Assembly (NCBI RefSeq): GCF_014633365.1
Contig: NC_068350.1
Coordinates: forward strand, 34,897,119 to 34,961,118
DNA from: Diospyros lotus
Lineage: Eukaryota > Streptophyta > Magnoliopsida > Ericales > Ebenaceae
Length of the DNA: 64,000 nt
Direction: 5' to 3'
Positions 11,301 to 21,045 of the stretch are shown one piece after another (positions within the stretch are counted from its first letter, which is position 1; each line of letters starts with the position of its first letter). The translations under genes and the position numbers were made by a program. Under the pieces are notes generated by a model. That model was not told the origin of the DNA, made no database searches, and worked only from the letters and a program-made list of their open reading frames with translations.

Positions 11301-13146
11301 GGGGGGGGGGGGGGGGGGGGGGGGTCTTACTTTGAGAAGTTGAAGCTAGGTATTTGCGGGTAACATTCTTATTGCATTCCTGCTGAGTTTTAAGGAGCTA
11401 TAAACATAAATTTTCCAATATTCATTGCTTTAATTCATGAGCCAAAAAACATCTACATGCAATCTTTTTGTTTTTGGTCTATTTTGTTCTGTCTAGAAAC
11501 AGTGGAGAATACTAATTTTCCCTCTGCTTGGCCGTAAATAAATTTTATACCTTGGGAGCGTGTAGCCCATAAAATTGGAGCCAAGTGACTAAGAAATGCC
11601 GTGCTTATGCCGTTAACTACTTGTTGCTTCATTAGAAGGCAAAGTACGAGTTTAGCAATCTAATTTTAGATATGTGAAATGAGTATTAGCTTAATATGGT
11701 CCAATGTCTTTGTTTTCTTCTTCTTCTTCTTCTCTTCTTTTCCTGTCATCAGTCCCTGCATCATGGAGGTTCATATCAACCTCTTTTGCTTTGTACAGAT
11801 TGAAATGTTCTTTGTTGGGTTATCCATATCCATTTATCCTCTCCGCCATCAATTTTTGCTCATATAAATTTGGTACTTCTATGTATCAGGCAGCGTGACA
11901 TCTTCATTGGATCTGTCCGAGGAGGAATGGAATAATGCTATGAAAACGAACCTGAAAGGGACATGGTTGGTCTCAAAGTACTTGGGATTACATTTATGTG
12001 CTGCTAACAAGGGAGGATCAATTGTCAATATTTCCTCTATTGCTGGTCTTAACCGCGGGCACTTACCAGGAAGCGTTGCATATAGTAGTTCAAAGGCAGG
12101 CCTAAACACCCTGACAAAGGTGAGATGATGGCACAATATATTTTTATGTGGTGTCTAACATAACTTTTGGACTTGCTAGCTGAAACTGCTTCAAGGATTA
12201 AATGGGTGCTGGGAAAAGTGTCAAAACTGTATTAGTGAAATAAATCAGCATCATGTAGCTATTAGGTTCTATGCCTTCATATTTTATGAAGCAGAGTTGT
12301 GAGAAACATCAAAGGGGGTTTGACAAAATAATTCAGTAATCAACTTGAGAGGAAGAAACCAAAAGGAGTACCTAGCAGCAGACATCATAGGACTTGAGAA
12401 TGGGATAGTTTCTGTTCCTTATGATCAAGTACTATACTTCTTGAAATAAGAACTATCAGAAAGTAAAGCACATTTTTTGCCATGTTGGTCTAGCATTAAG
12501 ATCGCTTTGATTCCTAAGCTTTGTCTTTAACATTGTTCTTGCCTACATCGTCATACATTATAGGTATCCAACTCTGCAATGCTTCTATTACGCGCCATCC
12601 AAAAATATGTTCTTGGGTACTTAGCTATAGTAAGAATTGCTCCTTTGTGATTGGATTGGAATCTTGCGGGTTCAAGTTGAGATGGGGTAGTGGTTTACCT
12701 GTTTGAGCAACAATTTCATGCAAAAACAGAGGGAATGATGCTTCCATGCTATCATTCTTCATAATCTTTTAGCCTTTTATCCATTCTTTCCATCATTCTC
12801 CATGGAATACTTTACCAAGTCGTAGTAACCACGAACATTTTGAATCTCCCTTTCTTAACAACTGCAGATGATGGCAGTAGAACTTGGGGCGCACAAAATC
12901 AGAGTGAACTCGATTTCTCCCGGGCTCTTCAAATCTGAGATCACCGAGGGCCTGATGCAGAAAGACTGGTTACAGAAGATCGCGCTGAAAACGGTCCCTC
13001 TGAGAGCCTTTGGAACATCGGATCCAGCCCTGACGTCGCTCGTCAGATACTTAATCCATGACTCCTCAGAGTATGTGACCGGCAACATCTTCATCGTCGA
13101 TGCAGGCGCGACCTTACCGGGTGTCCCGATCTTCTCTTCCCTTTGA
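8302..13146 (+). CDS. Classical short-chain dehydrogenase/reductase (FabG-like), three exons, 274 aa
   Basis: Exons are 8302-8617, 11890-12119 and 12868-13146. All junctions are GT..AG and phases match (1, then 0). The product is a classical SDR: an NAD(P)(H)-dependent oxidoreductase with a Rossmann fold, of the group usually annotated '3-oxoacyl-ACP reductase FabG-like'; the real substrate is unknown. Visible motifs: cofactor loop TGASSGIG (residues 22-29), NNAG (100-103), Asn126, Ser155, and YSSSK with Tyr170 and Lys174. These form a complete Asn-Ser-Tyr-Lys tetrad. The ISPG stretch follows the active site as in the family. Length is normal. The start is the only ATG before the cofactor motif, in good plant context (AGCAATGGC). 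The last three residues are Ser-Ser-Leu, a reported non-canonical plant peroxisomal signal. Intron 1 is 3.3 kb, intron 2 is 0.75 kb. No disablement seen; probably functional. Confidence 0.93.
10451..10598. repeat. Diverged two-copy tandem repeat in SDR intron 1
   Basis: A unit of roughly 70-80 bp (containing CCTCTTTATTGTT, then TTTGTTCTTAGAA) is repeated at about 10531 with substitutions. Confidence 0.65.
11301..11324. repeat. G24 homopolymer in SDR intron 1
   Basis: Twenty-four consecutive G on the transcribed (+) sense. It would be present in the pre-mRNA intron and could form quadruplex structures. Confidence 0.9.
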
Positions 13147-14569
13147 ACCAACTTTGCACTGAAACTAAAATTCATTGAATTTGTTATTTGATTGATTGGG
13201 GAGAGATCTGAAACGAGTTATGGCGTGGTATTGAATATGCTTTAGCACAGTAGGAAGAATGAAGAAAATGTTTCTCATAATAAGATCTCTCTCAATCTAA
13301 CGGCGATTAAATTCCCTCACTTCAACTGTGAGTAACTACAAACTTAAACCAATAATTTAGAGTGCTTTTGGATCAATACAATTATGTAGTGTTTATTTGA
13401 TATTTTTCAAATATGTTTATCTCTCTCTTCTTTAAATAATTATTTAAATAAACAGAGACGGCTGCAGGTCAATGTTATTTTAGTGAAAGAGTAGAGTGGC
13501 ATAGAGAACTATCAGGTTTGCTGGCCTAACCATATTGGAAAATATTTGTTTGACTTAAAAAATCATATAAAAAATAGGAAGAGAACATTGGTAACATGTA
13601 TAAAGGTAAGATGTGAATACAATGTGAAAAAAGAGTGAGATTGGACTGATTTTCAGAAGTAAAAACACTTTGAAAGAGTGAACACATCAGAAAAAGTAAC
13701 TAAGATTATGATGATTTTTAATCAAAAAGAATATTTTGTTTTTTTTTTAATTATTATCATCAAAACAATGACTTTATCTTTGGGGTTAAAAATGGTAAAT
13801 TGCATTCGCACCATGACATCATTCTTTGTAGTTTATTGTTTCTCAAACTTGTATTTTATTTTTTTAAAGGGTAAATTTCTCAAACTCTTATCGTGTTTTT
13901 AAAATATTATTAACCTCTCTTGAATTTCATAACCATGCAACATTTTCTTTTCTAATTTACACCCCCCCAACCCAAACCCAAACCCAAAGATATAGGTTTT
14001 GATTTGAATTTTTAGATGGCTAGGTTCTAGATTCCATTCAAATTTGGGTTCTAATTGGGACCTAGATTAGATGGGTTTCAAACCTAGTGATGATATTGGG
14101 TGTTTTGATTGGAATCCAACATGATTTCTTTTGGAACCTAGATTGTTTGGGTTTCAGACTTGGGGTCGATGCTTGATAGTTTCTATCAAAACCCAACATC
14201 ATGGTTAGGTGTCTAACCCATCTATGATGCTAGATAGTTCTGGTATGGTTATGGTCAAAATCCAAATGAGAGAAGGAATGGGAGGGAGAAGCTTATTGTT
14301 GTCACCAAATCAATGGTTGAGAGGCCTATTGCAAAATCACATTGGGGTTTTTTAAACCCTATCACAAATTAATTTTGTGATAGGATCGTTGAAATCCTTT
14401 CAACAATTATCTTAGCATAGCCAAAGTCAAACATCATTTAAACAAGAAAGAGGGAAATGAGAGAGTTTACGAAGACTTATCCTTTACATTGATGGTTGTG
14501 ATGTTAGATGTCATAATGTTTAATATTAGTACTTTTTAAAAAAATCTTTATAATAGTTTGAATGTACCA

Positions 14570-15290
14570 AATTTTTGGTTTTCAAAATATCGACGTTCAA
14601 TTTTATCCGATTGCGATCCGTTTTTGGGTCGCGGTGAGTAAGTCTAAAGCGTCAAGAAGGAGAATACAAAGGTTTTAGACGTGAGTTAACATCAGGATTT
14701 TTTACGTGGTTCGGCCAGAATGATACTTACTCTGATTATTTTCTTAGAATGACGGTATCTGATTATTCTTTCTGTCTCTGCTCCTTATGATACCTCTGAC
14801 TCTTATTTATACCGAAGAACCTTTACAATTTAGATAACATATAGAAATACAATGGTTACATAATGGGGGACAAACAACTCTTATCGTCTGCACGAAACCA
14901 GAAGTGGGATCCTCATTACGAGGGGTATGGGTTGTTGCAGATAAAGTGAATAGTCTCTACCTCTGTCTTCTGAGTAGCTTTGCCACTTATGCGAGCTGAC
15001 GGTTTTAGGCCAGCGACCTGGGCAGTCCAACGAACTGAGGGTTTTGCTGTGAATTCGTCAGTTGATCGTTGAGAGCTAGCTAGCTAGGGGCTTTACCGGG
15101 AGCTTGCGGAATGCTTGCTTTATGAACTTCGGCTTTCGGTGGTTTATGGGCTTTCTTTGACGAGATTGCCGGAATTTTTTGAGCTCTAGGTGATTGGGCC
15201 GGCCTATTGGACTGAGTCTGGCCCATAAGAAGTGATGCGGGAATAACGTATAACAAGAACAAAACAAGATTTCTACACTAAATTTAAAGT
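14570..15290. mobile_element. Possible LTR-retrotransposon remnant
   Basis: A GC-richer island between AT-rich flanks. It contains ACGTGGTTCGGCCA, a phrase I associate with plant LTR elements, and no gene-like open frame. The boundaries and family are uncertain. Confidence 0.25.
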
Positions 15291-15477
15291 CGAAATAGAA
15301 TTTTTATACTTCAATATAAAGTAGAGCTTATCTTGGCATAATGAATTTTTTTGAATCTCTTTGAGAGAGAATGTACTTAGAGATGTCAAAAGAGTCCATC
15401 TATATTGAGTGGATTATGTTCCACCTATTTTGAATGGGCTGGCCCACTAGGCCCATGGCGGGCTAATTTTTGTCATC

Positions 15478-15745
15478 ACAATTATTAAATTTTAAATTTT
15501 ATTTTAATTTAGTTCACCTTTTAATTTTTTATTAAATTTTGTTAACAAAAAATTGATGTGATATATAATAATATGAATTCAAAAAATAGTTAATGTTAGA
15601 TTAATATAAATCCCACCCTCAAATCAATTTGAGGTTTATATTAATGTATACCATGTTAATTTTTTTTAACAGAATTTGACAAAAAATTAAAAGAGCGACC
15701 AAATTATAAAAAATTAAAATTTAGTGATTGTAGTTACAAAAATTA
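15478..15745. repeat. Foldback AT-rich element
   Basis: The left arm (around TTTAGTTCACCTTTTAATTT) is complementary to the right arm (around AAATTAAAAGAGCGACCAAA), giving a hairpin of about 270 bp typical of MITE-like repeats. Termini are not precisely resolved. Confidence 0.5.
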
Positions 15746-16178
15746 AAATACAGTACTCAGTTTATTATGAAATACAAAACTAAAAACTAATAATATAATT
15801 TACTCTAGCATTGCCTTCCCCATTTTTTCTTGGTGCTTTGATTTTCGATTTTGGTAGTTTTCACGGTTGTGGGGTATGCCTTTGTTTTATTTTGTAGAAG
15901 ATTTGCGCTTTTTTTTTTAATGAATTTTTATATGCAAAAAAAAAAAAAATAATTTACTCTTATAACAAAATTTAATAGAGAAAATGAGAATATCTATTAT
16001 TGAAACAATTTAATAAAAAGCCGAACTATATTAAAATTTTATATAGCTCATAATTTAATCTTTTGTGTGGGTTGATAGGATGTCACATTTTTCACCATAA
16101 ATATATATATATATATATTTGATATTGGAGGGAATATTATCTATATATATATATACACACCAGCAAGTAACATATATA

Positions 16179-16332
16179 CTATGTTGCATGGAAACGAAAA
16201 CGAGAAATGTTTCTAATAGGAAACGAAAATGTGGAAACAAATATTTTTCTAAAAAAATAGGCATAAATAGGGTCTGAAATGAAAATAGGAAACGAAGAAA
16301 TGACTCCTATGAAGTGTTTCTGTGCAACATAG
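16179..16332. mobile_element. hAT-like MITE, 154 bp, copy 1
   Basis: The terminal inverted repeat CTATGTTGCA..TGCAACATAG (about 17 bp with mismatches) bounds a 154-bp non-coding element. The 8-bp flanks CATATATA and CATACATG agree at 6 of 8 positions and are probably a decayed target-site duplication. A second copy of identical length is at 40543-40696. The 8-bp duplication points to the hAT superfamily. There is no coding capacity, so movement would need a transposase from elsewhere. Confidence 0.75.
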
Positions 16333-17124
16333 CATACATGGTCATCAAAAGAAACATAATTGCATAGCAATCCTTCAAGTATAAAAAATGACTGATCATC
16401 CAAGAGGTGAGCAAAACTATTCCAACTTGGAAGATACAAACTCCTCCATTCATTTGCCTAGCTATGGACGAATTAGTCCAACCAACATGAATTGAAATTC
16501 GAAGACATTTCAAATAATTTTAAATGTGCAATCAGGTTAAAAAAGATTAAAAAGTTATCACACTCTTTATGAGAGATTAATATTATAAGTAACGACAAAA
16601 ACTTTTTTGATCAATGTGAAAGGCATGAATGGAAGAAAGGAGTGTTATTGATAAGAGCAAAATGCCCATTAGGAGCGCTCAAATCATTCATCTAAGCAAT
16701 GATTTTGGTAAATGTATAACTAGAGTAGTCAAAACCTAATTTGGAACATTTTGACCATTTCTTCTAGTTGAACCAATGGCATTTTTATAGGAATGACTCA
16801 TTAATTAGTCTATTCAAGCATGTGAGGTAAAACCCTTTCTAAAAGTATCATAGACTTTGTTTTCATTAAAATCGATACCAATATATGGTTAGAAAACCAA
16901 TTAGATCACAAAAGAAAAGGTGAAACTTCATGAAAAAAACTCAAACTCGACACTTTTCTCCCTCTTATTTCTCTCTCTACTCTCAACCTTTTGTTTTTTT
17001 TTACTCTTAGAAAAATAAGCAAATAATTATAAATATCTATATCAAGAGTTGTAAAAATGTCCAAACCCACAAACTCATATTTCCTACTAAATGTTAGCCA
17101 ACATTAAAGACAACATTTTTTTGG
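16333..17124. other. Gene-free stretch
   Basis: No gene or recognisable repeat beyond ordinary AT-rich sequence. Confidence 0.4.
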
Positions 17125-17129
17125 GGGGC

Positions 17130-17685
17130 CTAATAGCCTAATTTATCACTAATTTTGGATCATTTTTTAATTTTATCCCATTTTAAGAATTACTTTAATT
17201 TGATTATCGTACTTTAAGATTGATATCAATTTTATTATTGATCGACTTGGCGTGTGGCTCAATTGACATGGCAGTGAGATGACATGCTAATATGTCCAAT
17301 AATTGACATATTAGCAAAACGACGTCGTCTTGCCTTGTTAAAAAATGACATCATTTTGCTAATGTGTCAATTTGGTAATTTTGTAATTTTATCCTCAACT
17401 TTGGGTTATTTTTCAATTTTATCCTATTTTAAGAATTAGTTTAATTTGGTCCTCATATGGTTTGTAACAAGGCAAGGCAAAACTACACCATTTTGTTGAT
17501 ATGTCAATTATTGGACACATAAGCACCCACTTCGCTGTCATGTTACTTGAGCCACACATTAGGTTAATTTAAGATAAAATTGACATCAATCTTAAAATAC
17601 GAGAATCAAATTGAAGTAATTTTTAAAATGAGATAAAATTAAAAAATGATTCAAAGTCGAAGATAAATCAAACTATTAGTCTTTT
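17130..17685. mobile_element. Long foldback element (inverted arms of about 220 bp)
   Basis: The left arm (17130-17350) and right arm (about 17450-17685) are long imperfect inverted complements. For example, GTGTGGCTCAATTGACATG on the left pairs with the region around CATGTTACTTGAGCCACAC on the right, and the ends carry CTAATAG / CTATTAG. It is a non-coding foldback transposon or MITE. The superfamily cannot be decided without a clear target-site duplication. Confidence 0.65.
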
Positions 17686-19212
17686 TTTTTTAATATCTTT
17701 TTCTAATTAATATATTGGGTTCCATAAATGATAAACATAGATAAAAGAAAACAACAACATGTTGCATTTTTGTCCTTAATTAAAATGTATTGTTTTTAAT
17801 CTTTCATTGTTAACAAAAAAATGTGACAACTAATCATATTCATTAAATAAATTTGAATCTCAATTCTTTTGATTAATTTAAAAAGAAAGTGCCTCCTAAT
17901 CAATGAATATCAATGTATGTGGAAATAGAGGTGAGTATGAATAGGCTGGAACTTGTAATAAAGGGGAGGAAAAAAAATGAAAAATACATGTAAGTGATTT
18001 TATTTTTTATTTTTTTTATTAAAATATCTCATTTCCAATCATTTATCATGAAAAAATTGGGACTAAAGGGAGTGTTTGGTGGCTTTGATTATCGAATCGA
18101 CCGATATACTAAAAATTGAATAGGCTGAAGTTATATTAAAAATCGAATTGAATTGACAAAACAAACTAAAAAATCTAACAAACCAAAAATTAAAAAAACT
18201 AAACAAATATGAAAAACTGAACTGATTGAAAAAAACCAAAAAAAATAAAAAAATCGAATAAACTAAAAAACGAACAAACTGAACCAAACAAATCGAAAAA
18301 ATAAAAAATTTCAGTCGATTTAGTTATTTTGTTTTTTTAATAAAAAAATTGAATCGAACCAAAATAAATAAAATTATCAAATTTAATAATAAAATTAAAC
18401 TGACCCTTAGTTAAAATCAAACGGAATTGATAATTTTGATCTATTTAATTTAATTATTTCGGTTGGATAGAACTTTTACACGTTTCTAGCCATGTATTTG
18501 AAATTAAAGGGTGAAAATAAATAAATAAACATTAAATATGTATTTGAAATTAATACATATATATCTAGTGGTTGAGAAATTAAAGGGAGAAAATTAATTG
18601 AAAAGAAATTCATGATCCTGCAGATTTTCGAAATTCAACCGAAAGGCAATCAATCCACTGTCTGCGGCAGAGTTAAGTCGCTGGGTCCCAAACCATTATC
18701 AGTGTCAAGGAACTAATTAAAATAAAATACTTAACACCAACAATACAAAAATAAAATTAAAAAGTTTAATCCATGCAAACACTAAACAGTGCCTAAATAC
18801 ATACATACAAATATGGAAAAAAGAAATGATATTTGCTATGGCATTTTCATGTTTATGTTCCAAAAAGCATTGATCTCTGCCCCAAAACCAAATGAGAGAA
18901 GTAATTAATTACATCCATGATGAAATGATCCATCCACATACATGAAGAAGAAGTATTAATTTTAATTCTTGACAAATAAAATATATTCTGATCATCATCA
19001 AAATCTCAGTACTCAGATGAAGCTGAATTGCCATATACAAATATCGTAAGGTTATTAATGATTACTTGCAACAATCCAAGCATATATGATGTAGGAAAAC
19101 AAGAAAGGGGGGAGGCGAGAAAACGCGAGAAAATTTTCAGAGCTTGAGAAAGAAAATCAAGCTTTTTTTCTTTTGTTTTTTTGACCTTTTTGTGGGTAAT
19201 TTGTCTGTTTGC
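17686..19212. other. Gene-free stretch with an (AAACCGA)-like simple repeat zone
   Basis: Around 18080-18450 the DNA is a degenerate repeat of AAAxCGAAT/AACTxAAC phrases, a common plant repeat type that yields a false Phe-rich frame on the minus strand. The remainder is the 3' flank of the CLE gene and AT-rich DNA. Confidence 0.45.
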
Positions 19213-19479
19213 TTATCTGTTGTGTAGAGGATTGGGGCCCGTGTAGACCTTCCTCTTGTCTGCGCCGAAAAGATCGTCATCTTGATCGCCATTACTGCGT
19301 TTGAATCCTTTCTGGGGTTTCGGAGAAGCGGCGGAGGAGCCGCCGCCGCCTCCGCCGGTGCCGCCTTTGAATCTGTTGTAGTAGCCTTCGGCGAAGCACG
19401 GAGAAGACAACTCGAGCTCTATCAGCATCAGAAGTATCAGGGACAAGCAAGCCAGCTCCTTTCTCATCATCATTCCCAT
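19213..19479 (-). CDS. CLE family signalling peptide precursor (CLE22-like), 88 aa, intronless
   Basis: A small secreted peptide-hormone precursor. Residues 1-30 form a signal peptide (RK followed by a Leu/Ile-rich core, ending near Cys28-Phe29-Ala30). Residues 31-75 are the variable region, with a Gly-rich run (42-47) and an acidic patch (DQDDD, 65-69). Residues 76-88 are the CLE motif RKVYTGPNPLHN plus a final Arg. CLE peptides are cut out, hydroxylated on Pro and bound by CLAVATA1-type receptor kinases to control meristem or vascular cell fate. Position 4 of the peptide is Tyr; most CLEs have Pro there, while Arabidopsis CLE22 has Phe and CLE16/17 have His, so it groups with that subset. 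Single exon and 80-100 aa length are typical. The ATG at 19479 has an A-rich, G+4 context. Membership is very secure; the CLE22 orthology is a judgement from the motif. Confidence 0.9.
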   Translation of the reverse strand: MGMMMRKELACLSLILLMLIELELSSPCFAEGYYNRFKGGTGGGGGGSSAASPKPQKGFKRSNGDQDDDLFGADKRKVYTGPNPLHNR

Positions 19480-19604
19480 TTTGTTTTTCGCTTAATCCTT
19501 CTTCACATAGGATCCAAACCCTTGCTAGCTAGAAATGGAGGTAGCTGTCTCTCTCTCTCTGTTGATTGAACGAGCTGAAAAAGGTGCTGCTTCCGAGGAT
19601 GGAT

Positions 19605-19610
19605 TATTAT
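19605..19610 (-). promoter_or_regulatory. Weak TATA-like element upstream of the CLE gene
   Basis: Read on the minus strand this is TATAAT, about 125 bp before the CLE start codon, followed by CT-rich DNA suited to a 5' leader. No stronger TATA box was seen closer. Low confidence. Confidence 0.25.
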
Positions 19611-19869
19611 ATGACACCAAGGGATCAGAGTTCACAGTGGGATGCCTCGGAGTTTGGAGAGGGGCAAGTCAATGGCTAGGAGAGAGTCAATACGCATGGG
19701 GTTTGCTGCTTCTTTCCCTCTCAGTTTGGCGCAGCGCAGTGCCCGGCTCTCGTTGGAAACTTCCTCTTTTACTGATTTCAGAGCCCAAGTTTTGAAGAAC
19801 TTTTCATGAGAGAAAGAGAGAGACTGATTTCAGAGCCTAACTAAGCTAAGTTCTGAACCTTTTATGTGT

Positions 19870-19930
19870 GTGAGAGAGAGAGAGAGAGGGGGGGAGGGAG
19901 AGGGAGAGGGAGAGGGAGAGGAGAGACAGT
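19870..19930. repeat. (GA)n / purine-rich microsatellite 5' of the CLE gene
   Basis: A GA run merging into GGGAGA repeats. On the CLE-coding strand it is CT-rich and lies about 400 bp upstream of the start codon. Confidence 0.8.
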
Positions 19931-20689
19931 GTGTGAAAGAGATTTTGTGAAAGCTGAGCATTAGCAAGTAGGGGGGTTTCTTGTAATGTTTTTAGGAATA
20001 TAATCCATGGGGTCATGTGAGATCAATCATTTTCTACTCTTTTTTCCTCTTGTCTTTGATGGAGGGCTCCTTTTGCTCACTCAATGGCCTACTGCACTCT
20101 CACTCTTAATTAATTGACAAACTGTCTCACCTTCCTTGGGAAGTATTACCAAAAGGGCCTAACCTTTTCTACTCTTGCGGGCACGGGATTATTGTTTATC
20201 TAGTCTAGAATAGGTTCAAGATTTAAGAAAAAAAATATATATATAATATATGCTAATTTTAATAAAAAATTAACTAATATTATGACGTACCCTAATATTC
20301 ACGTTAACATCTACGTACGAAGAATAATTAGGCTATTTAGACATGACAATTACGTCACTCGTTCGTGTCATGTAAATTAATGTAACATGTTTTGTGCTTA
20401 TTGATCATTAATATAATATATATATATATGACATATTATATATAAAATACTGTTAGCTGTCTCATATTTAAGGGATTTCATATAGTAGATAATGATCATG
20501 AGTTTTTCTCTTAATTTGATGAATTTCAATTTGTTTGGGTAACTTGTTTTGCATGCCAAACTAAAATTACTAATAATATTAGGATAATCATCTATATTAG
20601 CCTTTTTAATTGAGACTGTGAGCGTGAAGAATTTAGAATTTTATTATCTAATAATTGTACGCTAAGAGAATTCGTAGTTTAATTTATTG

Positions 20690-21045
20690 GCAAAATATAT
20701 ATTTTAAATTTTATAGTTATATGTTTTTTTTTATTTAACACTTGACTTTTTGTTATTTCAAACACATTCTTAAACTTATAATTTCGAGTCAATTGCACTT
20801 TTAAACTGTTTTGTTATTTCAATTACATCCTTAAATTATACAATTTTGAGTCAATTGCACATATAAATTTTTATTGTTTCAATTGTATCTCTAAATTCAT
20901 TATTTTTAATAAATTTATTGATGTGTGCAATTGACTCAAAATTACATAGTTCATGTGTGTTTTTAAAATAACAAAAAGTTCAAATGTCTAAATATAAAAA
21001 AATATACAAGTATAAAGGCTAAAATATGTATTTGACCTTAATTTG
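20690..21045. repeat. Foldback (MITE-like) AT-rich element, copy 2
   Basis: A relative of the repeat at 7150-7485, with the same TTGTTATTTCAA / TTATAATTTCGAGTCAATTG phrases repeated on the left and their complements on the right (TGACTCAAAATTACATAGTT). The left side repeats the phrase about three times, so the arm itself is a small tandem array. Confidence 0.55.

Larger units (their letters stand above)
8618..11889 (+). other. SDR intron 1 (3.3 kb)
   Basis: GT..AG intron. It holds no nested gene that I can support. Contents include AT-rich DNA, a diverged tandem duplication at 10451-10598 and a G24 run at 11301-11324. Confidence 0.85.
13147..16170. other. Gene-free stretch after the SDR gene
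   Basis: No gene supported. Around 13966-13987 there is a short ACCCAAA-type repeat, similar to but not matching the plant telomere unit. A probable transposon remnant spans about 14570-15290 and a foldback repeat lies at about 15478-15745. Confidence 0.45.

Noticed and set aside
13966..13987. Interstitial telomere repeat (CCCAAACCCAAA)
   Set aside because: The unit is CCCAAA, not the plant CCCTAAA, and only about three units are present.
19535..19795. Plus-strand 86-aa open frame opposite the CLE promoter
   Set aside because: No recognisable domain. It overlaps the CLE 5' region and a GA/CT-rich tract and shows no splice or start support.
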